Source: Micromonospora sp. C28SCA-DRY-2
GTDB lineage: Bacteria > Actinomycetota > Actinomycetes > Mycobacteriales > Micromonosporaceae
NCBI RefSeq assembly: GCF_030519475.1
Contig: NZ_JAUMKD010000008.1
Coordinates: forward strand, 1 to 64,000
DNA: 64,000 bases
Direction: 5' to 3'
Shown here: piece after piece, positions 8,035 through 16,313 of the stretch
Layout of the letters: each line of letters starts with the position of its first letter
Numbering within the stretch: position 1 is the first letter of the stretch
Position numbers and translations under genes: made by a program
The notes under the pieces: model-generated
What the model was told of the DNA's origin: nothing
The model's database searches: none
Seen by the model: the letters and a program-made list of their open reading frames with translations, nothing else

Positions 8035-9234
8035 ATGCCCGAGGAGCCCCTGCTGACCACCGCCGAGGTGGCGCACCGCCTGCGCATCAAGCCGGAGACG
8101 GTCTACGCGTACGTCAGCCGGGGTTTGCTTGACCGGGTCAAGGTTCCCGGCGAGCGGCTGAGCCGGTTCCGGCTGGCCGACGTCGAGCGGCTGGCCGCCC
8201 GTACGCAGGCGACCCGGCCGGAACGCGACGCCGCCCCGGCGATGCGCACCGCCACCACGTTGATCGCCTACGGGCGGCTGCACTACCGGGGGCTGGACGC
8301 CGCCGCCCTCGCGCCGACGACGCCGTTCGAGGAGGTCGCGCACTGGCTCTGGACGGGGGAGCGGCGGCACGCCGCCTTCACCGCGTCCCCGGAGACCCTG
8401 GAGCGGGCGAGGCGGGCCAGCGCGCACCTGCCCGCCCGGGCCCGGGTCTTCGACCGGCTGCCGGTGATCGTCGCCGTCGCCGCCGCGATGGACCCGCTCC
8501 GCTTCGACCTGGCGCCGGCCACGGTCACCGCGCTCGCGCCCGGGCTGCTGTCCACCATGGTCGACGCCCTGCCCCCGGTCGGCGGGGCGCCCCCGGACGA
8601 CGGCCTGGCGACCCGCCTGTGGTCCCGGTTGACCGGCACGCCGGCGTACCCGGACGGCGTCCGGGCGCTCAACGCCGCACTCGTCCTGCTCGCCGACCAC
8701 GACCTGGCCGCCTCGACCATCGCGGTCCGGGTCGCGGCGTCGACCCGGGCGAACCCCTACGCGGCGGTGCTCGCTGGCCTCGGCGCGTTGGACGGGCCGA
8801 TGCACGGAGCCGTCGGCAGCCGGGTCTACCGGATGATCGAGGCGGCGCTGCGGGACGGGGCGCCGGCCTCGATCGCCGAGTGGTTGCGCACCGGCGCGCT
8901 GCCCGGGTTCGGGCATTCGCTGTACCCGGACGGCGACCCGCGCGGAGCCGCCCTGCTCGATCTCGTCGCGGAGCTGCCGACCGGGGGCGAGCTGCGGCGG
9001 GCCGTCGACGACCTGATCGCCACGGCGGCGCGGCGGGGCGCCCTGCCCAACGTCGACTTCGCCGTGGCCGCGTTGGCGCACGCGACCGGCATGGGCCCGG
9101 GCGCCGCGGAGGTGATCTTCGCGGTCGCCCGGACGGCGGGCTGGATCGCCCACGTCGTCGAGGAGTACGCCCAGCCGAGCAACCGGTTCCGGTGGAGCAG
9201 TGGCTACACCGGGCCGCCCCCGGCGTCGGGGTGA
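8035..9234 (+). CDS. Citrate synthase with N-terminal helix-turn-helix domain
   Basis: A 399-residue fusion. Residues 6-55 form a MerR/excisionase-type DNA-binding domain (LLTTAEVAHRLRIKPETVYA, then a wing VPGERLSRFRLADVERL). Residues ~70-399 form a citrate synthase domain that keeps all three catalytic positions: His257 (DGPMHGAVGS), His294 (GFGHSLYPDG) and Asp341 (PNVDFAV). It may be a moonlighting enzyme/regulator sensing oxaloacetate or acyl-CoA. The ATG at 8035 is 14 bases past the inverted repeat, consistent with autoregulation. HTH-citrate synthase fusions exist in actinobacterial genomes, but I know of no settled function. Confidence 0.8.
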   Translation: MPEEPLLTTAEVAHRLRIKPETVYAYVSRGLLDRVKVPGERLSRFRLADVERLAARTQATRPERDAAPAMRTATTLIAYGRLHYRGLDAAALAPTTPFEEVAHWLWTGERRHAAFTASPETLERARRASAHLPARARVFDRLPVIVAVAAAMDPLRFDLAPATVTALAPGLLSTMVDALPPVGGAPPDDGLATRLWSRLTGTPAYPDGVRALNAALVLLADHDLAASTIAVRVAASTRANPYAAVLAGLGALDGPMHGAVGSRVYRMIEAALRDGAPASIAEWLRTGALPGFGHSLYPDGDPRGAALLDLVAELPTGGELRRAVDDLIATAARRGALPNVDFAVAALAHATGMGPGAAEVIFAVARTAGWIAHVVEEYAQPSNRFRWSSGYTGPPPASG

Positions 9235-9322
9235 ACCGCGGGTGGTGGCCACAGCTTCCGGGACGCGGGTGCGGTCGCCTCGCGCCTTTGCCGCCGGACG
9301 AGGGCAGGGCGGACGGACCGGC

Positions 9323-9372
9323 GGGCCTCGTCGTGCGGCGGGAGCGCGAACCCCCGACGCACGACGAGGCCC
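9323..9372. terminator. Strong bidirectional terminator
   Basis: A perfect 15-bp stem (GGGCCTCGTCGTGCG at 9323-9337 with its complement at 9358-9372) encloses a 20-base loop. It lies in the 161-bp gap between the convergent genes ending at 9234 and 9396. Confidence 0.75.
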
Positions 9373-9395
9373 GGTCGGCCTCTCCGCCTGCCGGG

Positions 9396-11357
9396 CTACC
9401 TCCTGGGCAGCGGGAAGCGGGCCAGGTCCATGCCGAGCATGCCCCAGGTCGCCTTGCCGTCCGGGGTGAAGTTGAACGCCGGGTTGTTGTACCAGCCCCG
9501 CGGCACGTTGTCGTAGAGCGTGGTCACCTCGCCGCCCGGGACGGTCGGCAGCTCGCAGATGTCGTTGGTCCAGTGCACCCAGGAGAAGACCCGACCGTCG
9601 ACCCCGTTGAACTGGCCGTACCCGCCGAGGTCCCCCTCCATCACGATGGTGCGGGTGCTCAGGTCGTAGGCGAACCAGGCGCCGCGCGGGCGGCGGCCCA
9701 TCGCGTAGAGCAGGTTGCCGACCACGTACAAACTCTCGTACGACTGCCAGTCCGGCTTGATCTCCTCGCGCCAGAGCAGCTTGCGGGTGACGATGTCGAC
9801 GGCCGCCACCTGCGCGGTCCGGCGGATCGGGCCGCTGGTGCCCTCGCCGTAGGTGTCGCCCGCGATGTACGCCGTGGTGCCCTGCACCACCACGTCCATC
9901 ACGCTCTGCTCGGGCAGGAACTCCCGGTGCGCGTCGACGGTGTTGTCGGACAGGTCGATGAAGGTCAGCGCGCCGGTGTGCTTGGTGGTCTGCGGGCTGG
10001 ACGCGACGATCAGCTGGTTGCGCGGCCGGTCGACGTGGATCCGCTTGGTGCGCAGCTGCTCGTTGCCGAGCAGTCCCAGCACGGTGACGGCGAAGCTGTC
10101 CGGGTCGATCGCCACGATCTGGGTGCTCGGGTAGAGGCCGGCGTACACCGTGCCGGCCTTCCCCTCGGCCATCGCCTTGACCTCGCCGTTGACGTCGAAG
10201 CGCTGGCTGGTGCCGGCCTCCGGGCGGTGCACCGTCATCGCGTAGTGGCCACCGACCCAGACGGTGTTGCGGGTGTGCCGCATCATCGACTGGATGGTCT
10301 CCGGGTAGCCGAAGCCGCGGGTGGCGGTCTGCCACACGGTGGCCGCGCCGTTCGGCGTCGCCCGCCACACGTGCCCGAGGCCGCTCACGCCGAGCAGGGC
10401 GCCGCCGGGCAGCGGGGCGAGCAGCTGGTTCTCCACGTCGGCGAGCGGCTTGCCCACCTTCACCAGGCCGTCCGCGGTCACCTCGTACAGGTTGGTGGTG
10501 AGCCGGGTCAGCGCGTACACCTTGCCGTCGCCGCCGACGGTCAGCTGGTCGATGTAGCGGTCCTCGGCCGGGATGTCCCGGGAGACCCGGCCCGAGCCGT
10601 CGCGGCGGAACGAGATCAGCTGCCGGCCGCTGGCGACGTAGATGACGCCGTCGGAGACCACCAGGTCGAGGATGCCGACCGGCGAGGCGCTGAGGTGCGC
10701 GGTCAGGTCGGTCGGGGCGCCGCCGGCCTTCGGCCACACCAGCAGGGTGCCGGGCGCCGCCGAGCCGCCGTAGACGTACTCGTCGTCGACCGCCACGGCC
10801 GCCGCGTACTGGGAGGTCGAGATGCGGCCGTACGTCTCGACGGTCGCGTCGGCCAGCCGGACCCGCTTGACCGTGCAGTCGGGGTACGTGCCGAGGTAGA
10901 GGTGCTCGCCGTGCACGACCATGTCGTAGTACCAGGTGGTGCTGCCCCCGGCCCGCGCCCAGGCCACCAGCTCCTTGGTCTGCGGGTCGAACCGGTGGAC
11001 GTACGCGCTGCCGGCCGGGCCGATGTAGACGTACCGGCCGTCGGCGGCGAGCTTCTGGCCACCGTTGCTCGGGATGGCCAGGTCGTCGATGGCGCGCATC
11101 TCACCGGTGTTGACGTCGAACTCGCCCAGCCGCATCTTCCCCTCCGGGGTGTTGAACCGGGAGGTGATGAAGACGCTGTCCCCGATGACGGCGGCGCCGC
11201 GGACGGCGGCGGTCAAGGACGCCGGACCGAAACTGGTCGGGGTGAGCGGCTCGTCGTCCTGCGCGAACGCCGGGGTGGCGAGCGATCCGTGGCCCACCGC
11301 CAGGGCAGCGCCGGTGAGGCAGCTACCGGCGAGGAGTGATCGACGGCTGAGGGGCAT
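9396..11357 (-). CDS. Tat-exported PQQ/YncE-like beta-propeller protein
   Basis: A 653-residue secreted protein. Residues 1-32 are a Tat signal peptide (SRRSLLAGSCLTGAALAVG, cleavage near AFA). The rest consists of repeating blades such as DGRYVYIGPAGS, GDGKVYALTRL and GKAGTVYAGLY, typical of WD/PQQ-like propellers. No catalytic motif is evident. It is divergent from the sugar kinase/aldolase operon and has a near-perfect 22-base palindrome in its promoter. It may be a glycan-binding or lyase-like extracellular protein feeding that pathway, but this is inference. ATG 11357 follows CGGAGA. Confidence 0.6.
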   Translation of the reverse strand: MPLSRRSLLAGSCLTGAALAVGHGSLATPAFAQDDEPLTPTSFGPASLTAAVRGAAVIGDSVFITSRFNTPEGKMRLGEFDVNTGEMRAIDDLAIPSNGGQKLAADGRYVYIGPAGSAYVHRFDPQTKELVAWARAGGSTTWYYDMVVHGEHLYLGTYPDCTVKRVRLADATVETYGRISTSQYAAAVAVDDEYVYGGSAAPGTLLVWPKAGGAPTDLTAHLSASPVGILDLVVSDGVIYVASGRQLISFRRDGSGRVSRDIPAEDRYIDQLTVGGDGKVYALTRLTTNLYEVTADGLVKVGKPLADVENQLLAPLPGGALLGVSGLGHVWRATPNGAATVWQTATRGFGYPETIQSMMRHTRNTVWVGGHYAMTVHRPEAGTSQRFDVNGEVKAMAEGKAGTVYAGLYPSTQIVAIDPDSFAVTVLGLLGNEQLRTKRIHVDRPRNQLIVASSPQTTKHTGALTFIDLSDNTVDAHREFLPEQSVMDVVVQGTTAYIAGDTYGEGTSGPIRRTAQVAAVDIVTRKLLWREEIKPDWQSYESLYVVGNLLYAMGRRPRGAWFAYDLSTRTIVMEGDLGGYGQFNGVDGRVFSWVHWTNDICELPTVPGGEVTTLYDNVPRGWYNNPAFNFTPDGKATWGMLGMDLARFPLPRR

Positions 11358-11379
11358 CGTTGTCTCCGTTCGTCCGCGT

Positions 11380-11401
11380 CATTACGGCCCGGACCTTAAT
11401 G
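11380..11401. promoter_or_regulatory. Operator B: 22-base palindrome before propeller gene
   Basis: The element begins CATTACGGCCC and ends TTAATG; 18 of 22 positions are self-complementary. It lies 23-44 bases upstream of the propeller start. The left half shares ATTACGG with sites at 1249 and 11508. Confidence 0.55.
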
Positions 11402-11503
11402 ATTGTCGAAGTGGACCGTCAAGGGTCGGCGGCGACTCCCCGGTGGCTGCGTCGGCCCGGCCCGGCCGGCAGGGCACGCGGCCGGTTGCCAGGAGCCCGA
11501 TCG

Positions 11504-11527
11504 CCGTATTACGGTCCAGCCCCAATG
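11504..11527. promoter_or_regulatory. Operator C before the kinase/aldolase operon
   Basis: CCGTATTACGG (11504-11514) is a palindrome around one base, and ATTACGGTCCAGCCC continues like site A (ATTACGGTCAGGCCC). It lies 20-40 bases upstream of the short leader gene. The same regulator probably acts at all three sites. Confidence 0.45.
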
Positions 11528-11545
11528 TGGAAACTCGGAGGGGTC

Positions 11546-11584
11546 ATGCGGCACCCTGACACGGCCGGCCCGGACGCGACATGA
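11546..11584 (+). CDS. 12-codon leader gene coupled to the kinase
   Basis: MRHPDTAGPDAT starts at an ATG directly behind CGGAGGGGTC, the only good ribosome site in this region. Its stop overlaps the kinase start (ATGA at 11581-11584). The kinase itself has no Shine-Dalgarno sequence, so it is likely translated by re-initiation. An in-frame ATG at 11525 would give a 19-residue version. The peptide may have no function of its own. Confidence 0.4.
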   Translation: MRHPDTAGPDAT

Positions 11585-12513
11585 TCGTCACGGTCACGCT
11601 GAACCCCGCCCTGGACATCACGCACACCGTCGCGTCGCTGGTGCCGCACCGCAGCCACCGGGTCAGCGACGTCGCCGCCCAGGCCGGCGGCAAGGGCGTC
11701 AACGTCGCCCGCGTCCTGCACACGCTGGGGCTGCCCACCGTCGCCGTGGCGTTCCGCGGCGGCCTCACCGGCGCGGCCGTCGCCGCCGACCTCGACCGGC
11801 ACGGCATCGCCCACCGGCTGGTCGACACCGCGGGGGAGAGCCGGCGCACGTTCACCGTCGTCGACCGGGGCAGCGGCGACGCCACCGTCTTCAACGAGGC
11901 CGGCCCGGCGGTGTCCGACGCGGAGTGGCGGGCACTCCGCGGGCAGGTGCGCCGGCTGCTCGCCGGGGCGTCGGTGCTGGTCCTCTCCGGCAGCCTGCCG
12001 CCGGGGCTGCCCGACACCGCGTACGCCGAGCTGGCCGGCGCCGCCGCGCGGGCGGGCGTGCCGGTGATCCTGGACGCGGCCGGGCCGCCGCTGCGCGCCG
12101 GCCTCGCGGCGGGCCCGGACGTGATCAAGCCGAACGCCACCGAACTCGCGGAGGCCACCGGCCTGCCCGACCCGCTCGCCGCCGCCGAGGCGCTCCGCGC
12201 GGCGGGGGCGCGGGCGGTGGTGGCGTCGCTGGGACCGGCCGGCCTGCTCGCCGTCACCCCCGACGGCACCTTCCGCGCCGAGCCGCCGGCGCCCCTGGCC
12301 GGGAACCCGACCGGCGCCGGCGACTCGGTCGTCGCCGCGATCGCGGCCGGCATCCACACCGGAACGCCGTGGCCGCACCGGCTGGCGGAGGCGGTGGCGC
12401 TCTCCGCCGCCACGGTGAGGGCGCCCCGCGCCGGCCAGTTCGACGCCGACACCTACCACCGGCTCGCCCCCCGGCCGGCCGGGACCCGCACGCCGACGCC
12501 CCACACCACCTGA
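11581..12513 (+). CDS. PfkB-family 1-phosphofructokinase/tagatose-6-phosphate kinase
   Basis: A 310-residue ribokinase-superfamily enzyme of the FruK/LacC type. It has the N-terminal TLNPALD signature, GGKGVNVARVL (37-47), KPNATEL (183-189) and the catalytic motif GNPTGAGDS with the base at D248. It phosphorylates a hexose phosphate at C1 using ATP. It is followed after 17 bases by a class II aldolase, so the two would phosphorylate and split a ketohexose phosphate to triose phosphates. Fructose-1-phosphate or tagatose-6-phosphate cannot be told apart; the GatY/KbaY-like aldolase slightly favours tagatose. Confidence 0.82.
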   Translation: MIVTVTLNPALDITHTVASLVPHRSHRVSDVAAQAGGKGVNVARVLHTLGLPTVAVAFRGGLTGAAVAADLDRHGIAHRLVDTAGESRRTFTVVDRGSGDATVFNEAGPAVSDAEWRALRGQVRRLLAGASVLVLSGSLPPGLPDTAYAELAGAAARAGVPVILDAAGPPLRAGLAAGPDVIKPNATELAEATGLPDPLAAAEALRAAGARAVVASLGPAGLLAVTPDGTFRAEPPAPLAGNPTGAGDSVVAAIAAGIHTGTPWPHRLAEAVALSAATVRAPRAGQFDADTYHRLAPRPAGTRTPTPHTT

Positions 12514-12530
12514 ACACCCCGGAGTCCGCC

Positions 12531-13391
12531 ATGCCCCTGACCGCCACCGCCGACCTCGTCGCGCGGGCCGCCCGCGCCGGCCGCGCGGCTGCCGCCTTCA
12601 ACGTCATCACCCTCGAACACGCCGAGGCCGTGGTGGACGCGGCCGAGCGGGCCGGCGCCCCGGCCATCCTTCAGATCAGCGAGAACGCGGTGAGGTACCA
12701 CGGCGGCCGGGTGCTGCCGATCGCCCGGGCCGCCGTGGAGGTGGCCCGGGCCGCCGCCGTCGACGTCGCCCTGCACCTGGACCACGTGCGCGACGAGGCG
12801 CTGCTGCGCCAGGCCGCCGACGCCGGGGTGAGTTCGGTGATGTACGACGCGGCCGGGCTGCCCTACGCGGCCAACGTCGAGGCGACCCGGCGGGCCGCCG
12901 ACTGGGCCCACGGGCACGGGCTCTGGATCGAGGCCGAGCTGGGCTGGATCGGCGGCAAGGACGGCGAGGCGCCGTTGGACGCCCACGCGCCCGGCGCCCG
13001 TACCGACCCGGACCAGGCGGCGGCGTACGTGGCGGCGACCCGGGTGGACGCGCTGGCCGTGGCGGTCGGCAGCCGGCACGCGATGACCACCCGGACGGCC
13101 ACCCTTGACCACGCGCTGATCGCCAAGCTCCGGGACGCGGTCGACGTGCCGCTGGTGCTGCACGGCTCGTCGGGCGTCTCCGACGCCGAACTCGTCCAGG
13201 CCGCGACCGGCGGCATCGTGAAGATCAACATCGGCACCGCGCTGAACGTCGCGTTCACCGCGGCGGTCCGGGGCCGCCTCGCCGACGACCCCGGCGGCAC
13301 CGACCCGCGGGCGTACCTGTCGCTCGGCCGGACCGCGATGGCCCGGACCGTCGAGCACTTCCTCCGGCTGCTCGCCGCCCCCACCGGCTGA
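12531..13391 (+). CDS. Class II ketose-bisphosphate aldolase (FbaA/GatY/KbaY type)
   Basis: A 286-residue zinc aldolase. Visible active-site elements are D84-H85 (HLDHV), E136 (EAELGWIGG), H183 (AVGSRHAM), H211 (LVLHGSSGV) and the phosphate-binding KINIGTALN. It cleaves fructose- or tagatose-1,6-bisphosphate to dihydroxyacetone phosphate and glyceraldehyde-3-phosphate. ATG 12531 follows a GGAG ribosome site. It forms an operon with the upstream kinase under operator C. Confidence 0.85.
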   Translation: MPLTATADLVARAARAGRAAAAFNVITLEHAEAVVDAAERAGAPAILQISENAVRYHGGRVLPIARAAVEVARAAAVDVALHLDHVRDEALLRQAADAGVSSVMYDAAGLPYAANVEATRRAADWAHGHGLWIEAELGWIGGKDGEAPLDAHAPGARTDPDQAAAYVAATRVDALAVAVGSRHAMTTRTATLDHALIAKLRDAVDVPLVLHGSSGVSDAELVQAATGGIVKINIGTALNVAFTAAVRGRLADDPGGTDPRAYLSLGRTAMARTVEHFLRLLAAPTG

Positions 13392-13421
13392 CCACCGAGC
13401 CGGCGGCCCGGGCCGAGCCGG

Positions 13422-14471
13422 TCAGCCGCGGGAGCGCGGCAGGCAGCACTTCTTGTACTTGCTGCCGGAGCCGCACCAGCAGGCGTCGTTGCGCTCCGGC
13501 GGCCAGCCGATCCGCGCCGCCGGGCGGGCCGCCAGCTCGCGCGCGTAACCGGCCCGGACCTCCGGGTCGGCCGGGTCGCCGTCGTGCCGGCCGGCGTAGC
13601 CGACCAACCCGTCCACCGATGCGGTGAGCACGTGCAGCCCGGTGCGGCCGGCCCCGGCCAGCCGCACCAACTCCTTCTCCAGGCGGGCCCGGTGCGCGTC
13701 CCAGTCCGGCCCGTACGCCTCGGTCAGCGCCGCCTGCTCGGCGAGCAGCCGGTCGAACTCGGCCCGGGGCCAGAAGAGCAGGTCGGGCTCGGCCGCCTGC
13801 CGCTGCTGGGCCCGGCGGACCAGTCGGGCCTCCAGCCGGTCGGCGAGGTCGTCGGTGCGGTCGTGCGGCAGGTTGAGGTCGCGGCGCACCCGGTGCCGCT
13901 GTTGCAGCAGGAAGAACAGCACGCCGGGCGCCTCCGGCGGGCCGACCTCCAGCGCCGCTCCGGCGGCGGCAGCGGTCGAGCCGGCCGGTTCGGCGGTGGT
14001 GGCGCGCTCGCCGAGCAGGGTGTCGACCGCCGCGCTCAGCCACTCCTCGGCCAGCGCGGTGCGGCCGCCGGCGTCCAACGCCGCGCTGAGGTACGCGGGC
14101 GCGTCCGGCTGCTCGGTCAGCAGCGGGCGCAGCGCGGTGAGGTCCGCCATCGCCTCGTCCTCCCGGCCACCGGCCCGGAACAGGATCCGGGCCCGCAGCG
14201 CGCGGGCGGCGCCGGCCCGCGGGTCGTCCCCGGACGGGTACGCCGCCACGGCCCGCTCGGCGTACCGGAGTGCGGCGTCCAGCCGCGCCCGGACCTCGGC
14301 GATCTCGGCGGCCAGGGTCAACGCGTCCCCGGCGTCCGCCGGCTCCGCCAGCCGGCCCTGCTCCACCGCCTCGGCCAGCTCGGCGGCGACGCCGAGCGGG
14401 TTGGCCGTCCCGAGCGCCGAGCGGCGCAGTTCGGCGAGGTCGGCGCTGGTGATCACGTCTGTCGTCGGCAC
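13422..14471 (-). CDS. SEC-C motif protein with helical-repeat body
   Basis: About 349 residues, ending in a SEC-C zinc motif CWCGSGSKYKKCC, the Cys set seen at the SecA tail. The preceding region is alanine/leucine-rich and helical, with TPR-like character (LRARILFRAGGREDEAMADL). Function unknown; such proteins are widespread in actinobacteria. GTG 14471 is preferred; an in-frame GTG at 14516 would add 15 unlikely residues. Confidence 0.65.
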   Translation of the reverse strand: MPTTDVITSADLAELRRSALGTANPLGVAAELAEAVEQGRLAEPADAGDALTLAAEIAEVRARLDAALRYAERAVAAYPSGDDPRAGAARALRARILFRAGGREDEAMADLTALRPLLTEQPDAPAYLSAALDAGGRTALAEEWLSAAVDTLLGERATTAEPAGSTAAAAGAALEVGPPEAPGVLFFLLQQRHRVRRDLNLPHDRTDDLADRLEARLVRRAQQRQAAEPDLLFWPRAEFDRLLAEQAALTEAYGPDWDAHRARLEKELVRLAGAGRTGLHVLTASVDGLVGYAGRHDGDPADPEVRAGYARELAARPAARIGWPPERNDACWCGSGSKYKKCCLPRSRG

Positions 14472-14556
14472 GATCTCACGGTACGTCGGGGTCCCCCCGG
14501 TGCACTCGCGGATCACCTGTTACGCCGATCTCACACCCTCCACCGTGTCGGGTGGG

Positions 14557-14568
14557 GGTGTCGACACC
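14557..14568. promoter_or_regulatory. Perfect 12-base palindrome in divergent region
   Basis: GGTGTCGACACC lies in the 166-bp gap between the divergent SEC-C and VOC genes. It is a possible regulator site, but there is no second copy or candidate regulator nearby. Confidence 0.2.
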
Positions 14569-14637
14569 TCGGCCGCTGCGGGTGACCCGCGCCGCGCCCG
14601 GGTCGGGGCGGCACCACCGGTGGGGGAGAATGACGGC

Positions 14638-15015
14638 ATGCCGAGCAGTCTCAGCGCCATCGTCATCGACGCCGTCCGACCACGTCTGATCGCCGACTTC
14701 TGGTGCTCGGTGCTCGGCTGGCAGGTCGTCGACGAGGACCCCGAGGTGATCACCATCGCGGCCGCCCCCCGTTCCTGGCCGATGATCGACGTGGTGGCGG
14801 TGCCCGAGGGCAAGGCGATCAAGAACCGGCTGCATCTCGACCTGCGTGCCGACGGTGTGTCCACGGCGGAGGAGCTGGACCGGTTGCTCGCCCTCGGTGC
14901 CCGACGCGCCGACGTGGGGCAGCCCCCCGACGTGAGCTGGGTCGTGCTCGCCGACCCGGAAGGCAACGAGTTCTGCCTGCTGTCCCGTACCGTCCAGGAA
15001 CTCCAGCGCGGTTAG
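14638..15015 (+). CDS. VOC/glyoxalase-like protein
   Basis: A 125-residue vicinal-oxygen-chelate fold protein of the small glyoxalase-like type (FWCSVLGWQVVDED near the N-terminus, LADPEGNEFCLL near the C-terminus). Members bind metals or small hydrophobic ligands; the substrate is unknown. ATG 14638 follows GGGGGAG. Its stop overlaps the stop of the convergent gene (TTAG). Confidence 0.75.
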   Translation: MPSSLSAIVIDAVRPRLIADFWCSVLGWQVVDEDPEVITIAAAPRSWPMIDVVAVPEGKAIKNRLHLDLRADGVSTAEELDRLLALGARRADVGQPPDVSWVVLADPEGNEFCLLSRTVQELQRG

Positions 15016-15743
15016 TCCAGGGTGCCGGCGATCGCCATCGCCTCGGCCTTGGTGACCTCGCCCTCCAGCCGGTAGGTCACGCCGGCCTCCTGCCAGATCA
15101 ACGTCGAGCCGGCGAGCCGCGCGGTCTCCACCCGGACCGTGCCGGTGCGGTCCACGTACGCCACGGCGTGCGGGCCGCCGACCCAGACGGCGAAGTCCCC
15201 GTCGAGTTGCACCCACTCCGCGCCGGACCCGCTCGTCTGCTTCTGGAACACCGGGTCGAGCCCGCCGTCGAAGGCGTCGAGGCGCAGCGCGCCGCCGCGG
15301 TAGAGCAGCGTGGCGACCCGGTGGCCGCCGATGCCGTCCGGGTCGGCGACCAGCACCTGCTCGGGCGGGCCGAGCGCGGTCGGCACGCGGATCGGGAAGC
15401 GCACCGCCCGCTGCGCCTCGACCAGGGAGGCGGGCCGCTGCGACGGCATCGCCGACGGCGTGCCGGTGGGCAGGGCCGGCCGCGACGACGTGTCGACGGT
15501 GATGCCGGCGAAGCGCAACAGCCCCGCCACGGCGTCGGCGACGGCGGCCCGCCCCGGTGGCAGCAGGGCGACGAGCAGCGCGACGAGCACCGCGGCGAGG
15601 TGCAGCCGCCAGCGGTGCCAGCGGATCCGCCGGGGCGCGGGTGAGGCGGTGAGCCGGGCGCGTACCCGGGCGGCGACGTCGGGCGGCTCGGGTGTGCGCA
15701 GCGAGGTGGACAGCGCCCGCAGCTCCCGTTCGAGGTCATCCAC
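15012..15743 (-). CDS. Putative anti-sigma factor (single-span membrane protein)
   Basis: A 243-residue protein. A cytoplasmic N-terminus of ~45 residues (ERELRALSTSLRTPEPPDVAARVRARL) is followed by one transmembrane helix (LAAVLVALLVALLPP) and an extracytoplasmic domain. It starts at GTG 15743 behind GGAGG within the end of the sigma gene, overlapping it by 8 bases. That coupling and the topology indicate an anti-sigma factor for the ECF sigma. No HxxxCxxC zinc motif is present. Confidence 0.6.
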   Translation of the reverse strand: MDDLERELRALSTSLRTPEPPDVAARVRARLTASPAPRRIRWHRWRLHLAAVLVALLVALLPPGRAAVADAVAGLLRFAGITVDTSSRPALPTGTPSAMPSQRPASLVEAQRAVRFPIRVPTALGPPEQVLVADPDGIGGHRVATLLYRGGALRLDAFDGGLDPVFQKQTSGSGAEWVQLDGDFAVWVGGPHAVAYVDRTGTVRVETARLAGSTLIWQEAGVTYRLEGEVTKAEAMAIAGTLD

Positions 15744-16287
15744 CGCGGACCTCCGCACCGTCGAGCAGGGCGCGGAGCTTCACCAGCGCCCGGGAGGTGC
15801 GTGACTTGACAGTGCCCCGGGGCCAGCCCAGCATGGTCACGGTCTCCTCCTCGTTGAGGTCGAGGAAGAACCGGCAGACGATCACCTCGCGGTCCTTCTC
15901 CGGCAGCCGGCGCAGCGCGTCGACCAGCGCGGCACGGCGTTCCGCCGCGAGCACGGCGCCCACCGCGACATCCTCGCCCGCCTCCGGCTCCCGGTTCGCC
16001 GCGGCCCGCAGCACCAGCCCGTCCCGCCGGCCCCGCGACCGGTGCAGGTTACGGGTCTCGTTCGCCACGATGGCCAGCAGCCAGGAGCGGAACGACGCCT
16101 CCCCCCGGTAGCGGGAGAGCTTGCGGTATCCCTTCACGAACGCCTCCTGGATGACGTCCTCCGCGTCCGAGCCCGCGCCGAGCAGCACCGCCGTCCGGTG
16201 CGCGGACGCGGTGTGCCGGGCGACCAGGAGTTCGTACGCCTCCAGGTCACCGGCGCGGGCGCGGGTGACGAACTCGTCGTCGTCCAG
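15736..16287 (-). CDS. ECF-type RNA polymerase sigma factor (probable CTG start)
   Basis: A group 4 sigma factor of about 183 residues. Region 2 contains DAEDVIQEAFVKGYRKLSRY and FRSWLLAIVANETRN; region 4 contains LPEKDREVIVCRFFLDLNEE and GTVKSRTSRALVKLR. The only conventional in-frame start is GTG 16341, but that lies inside and beyond the predicted ECF promoter. A GGAGG sits 5 bases before an in-frame CTG at 16287 that gives the usual ECF N-terminus (xDDDEFVTRARAGD). I therefore favour CTG 16287. It is co-transcribed with the putative anti-sigma gene and probably autoregulated. Confidence 0.75.
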   Translation of the reverse strand: MDDDEFVTRARAGDLEAYELLVARHTASAHRTAVLLGAGSDAEDVIQEAFVKGYRKLSRYRGEASFRSWLLAIVANETRNLHRSRGRRDGLVLRAAANREPEAGEDVAVGAVLAAERRAALVDALRRLPEKDREVIVCRFFLDLNEEETVTMLGWPRGTVKSRTSRALVKLRALLDGAEVRGG

Positions 16288-16313
16288 GGCAACCTCCGGG
16301 GGACTGACCTCAT

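Noticed and set aside
1..13391. Secondary-metabolite sugar cassette suggested by the DegT aminotransferase
   Set aside because: No nucleotidyltransferase, dehydratase, glycosyltransferase or core synthase genes are nearby.
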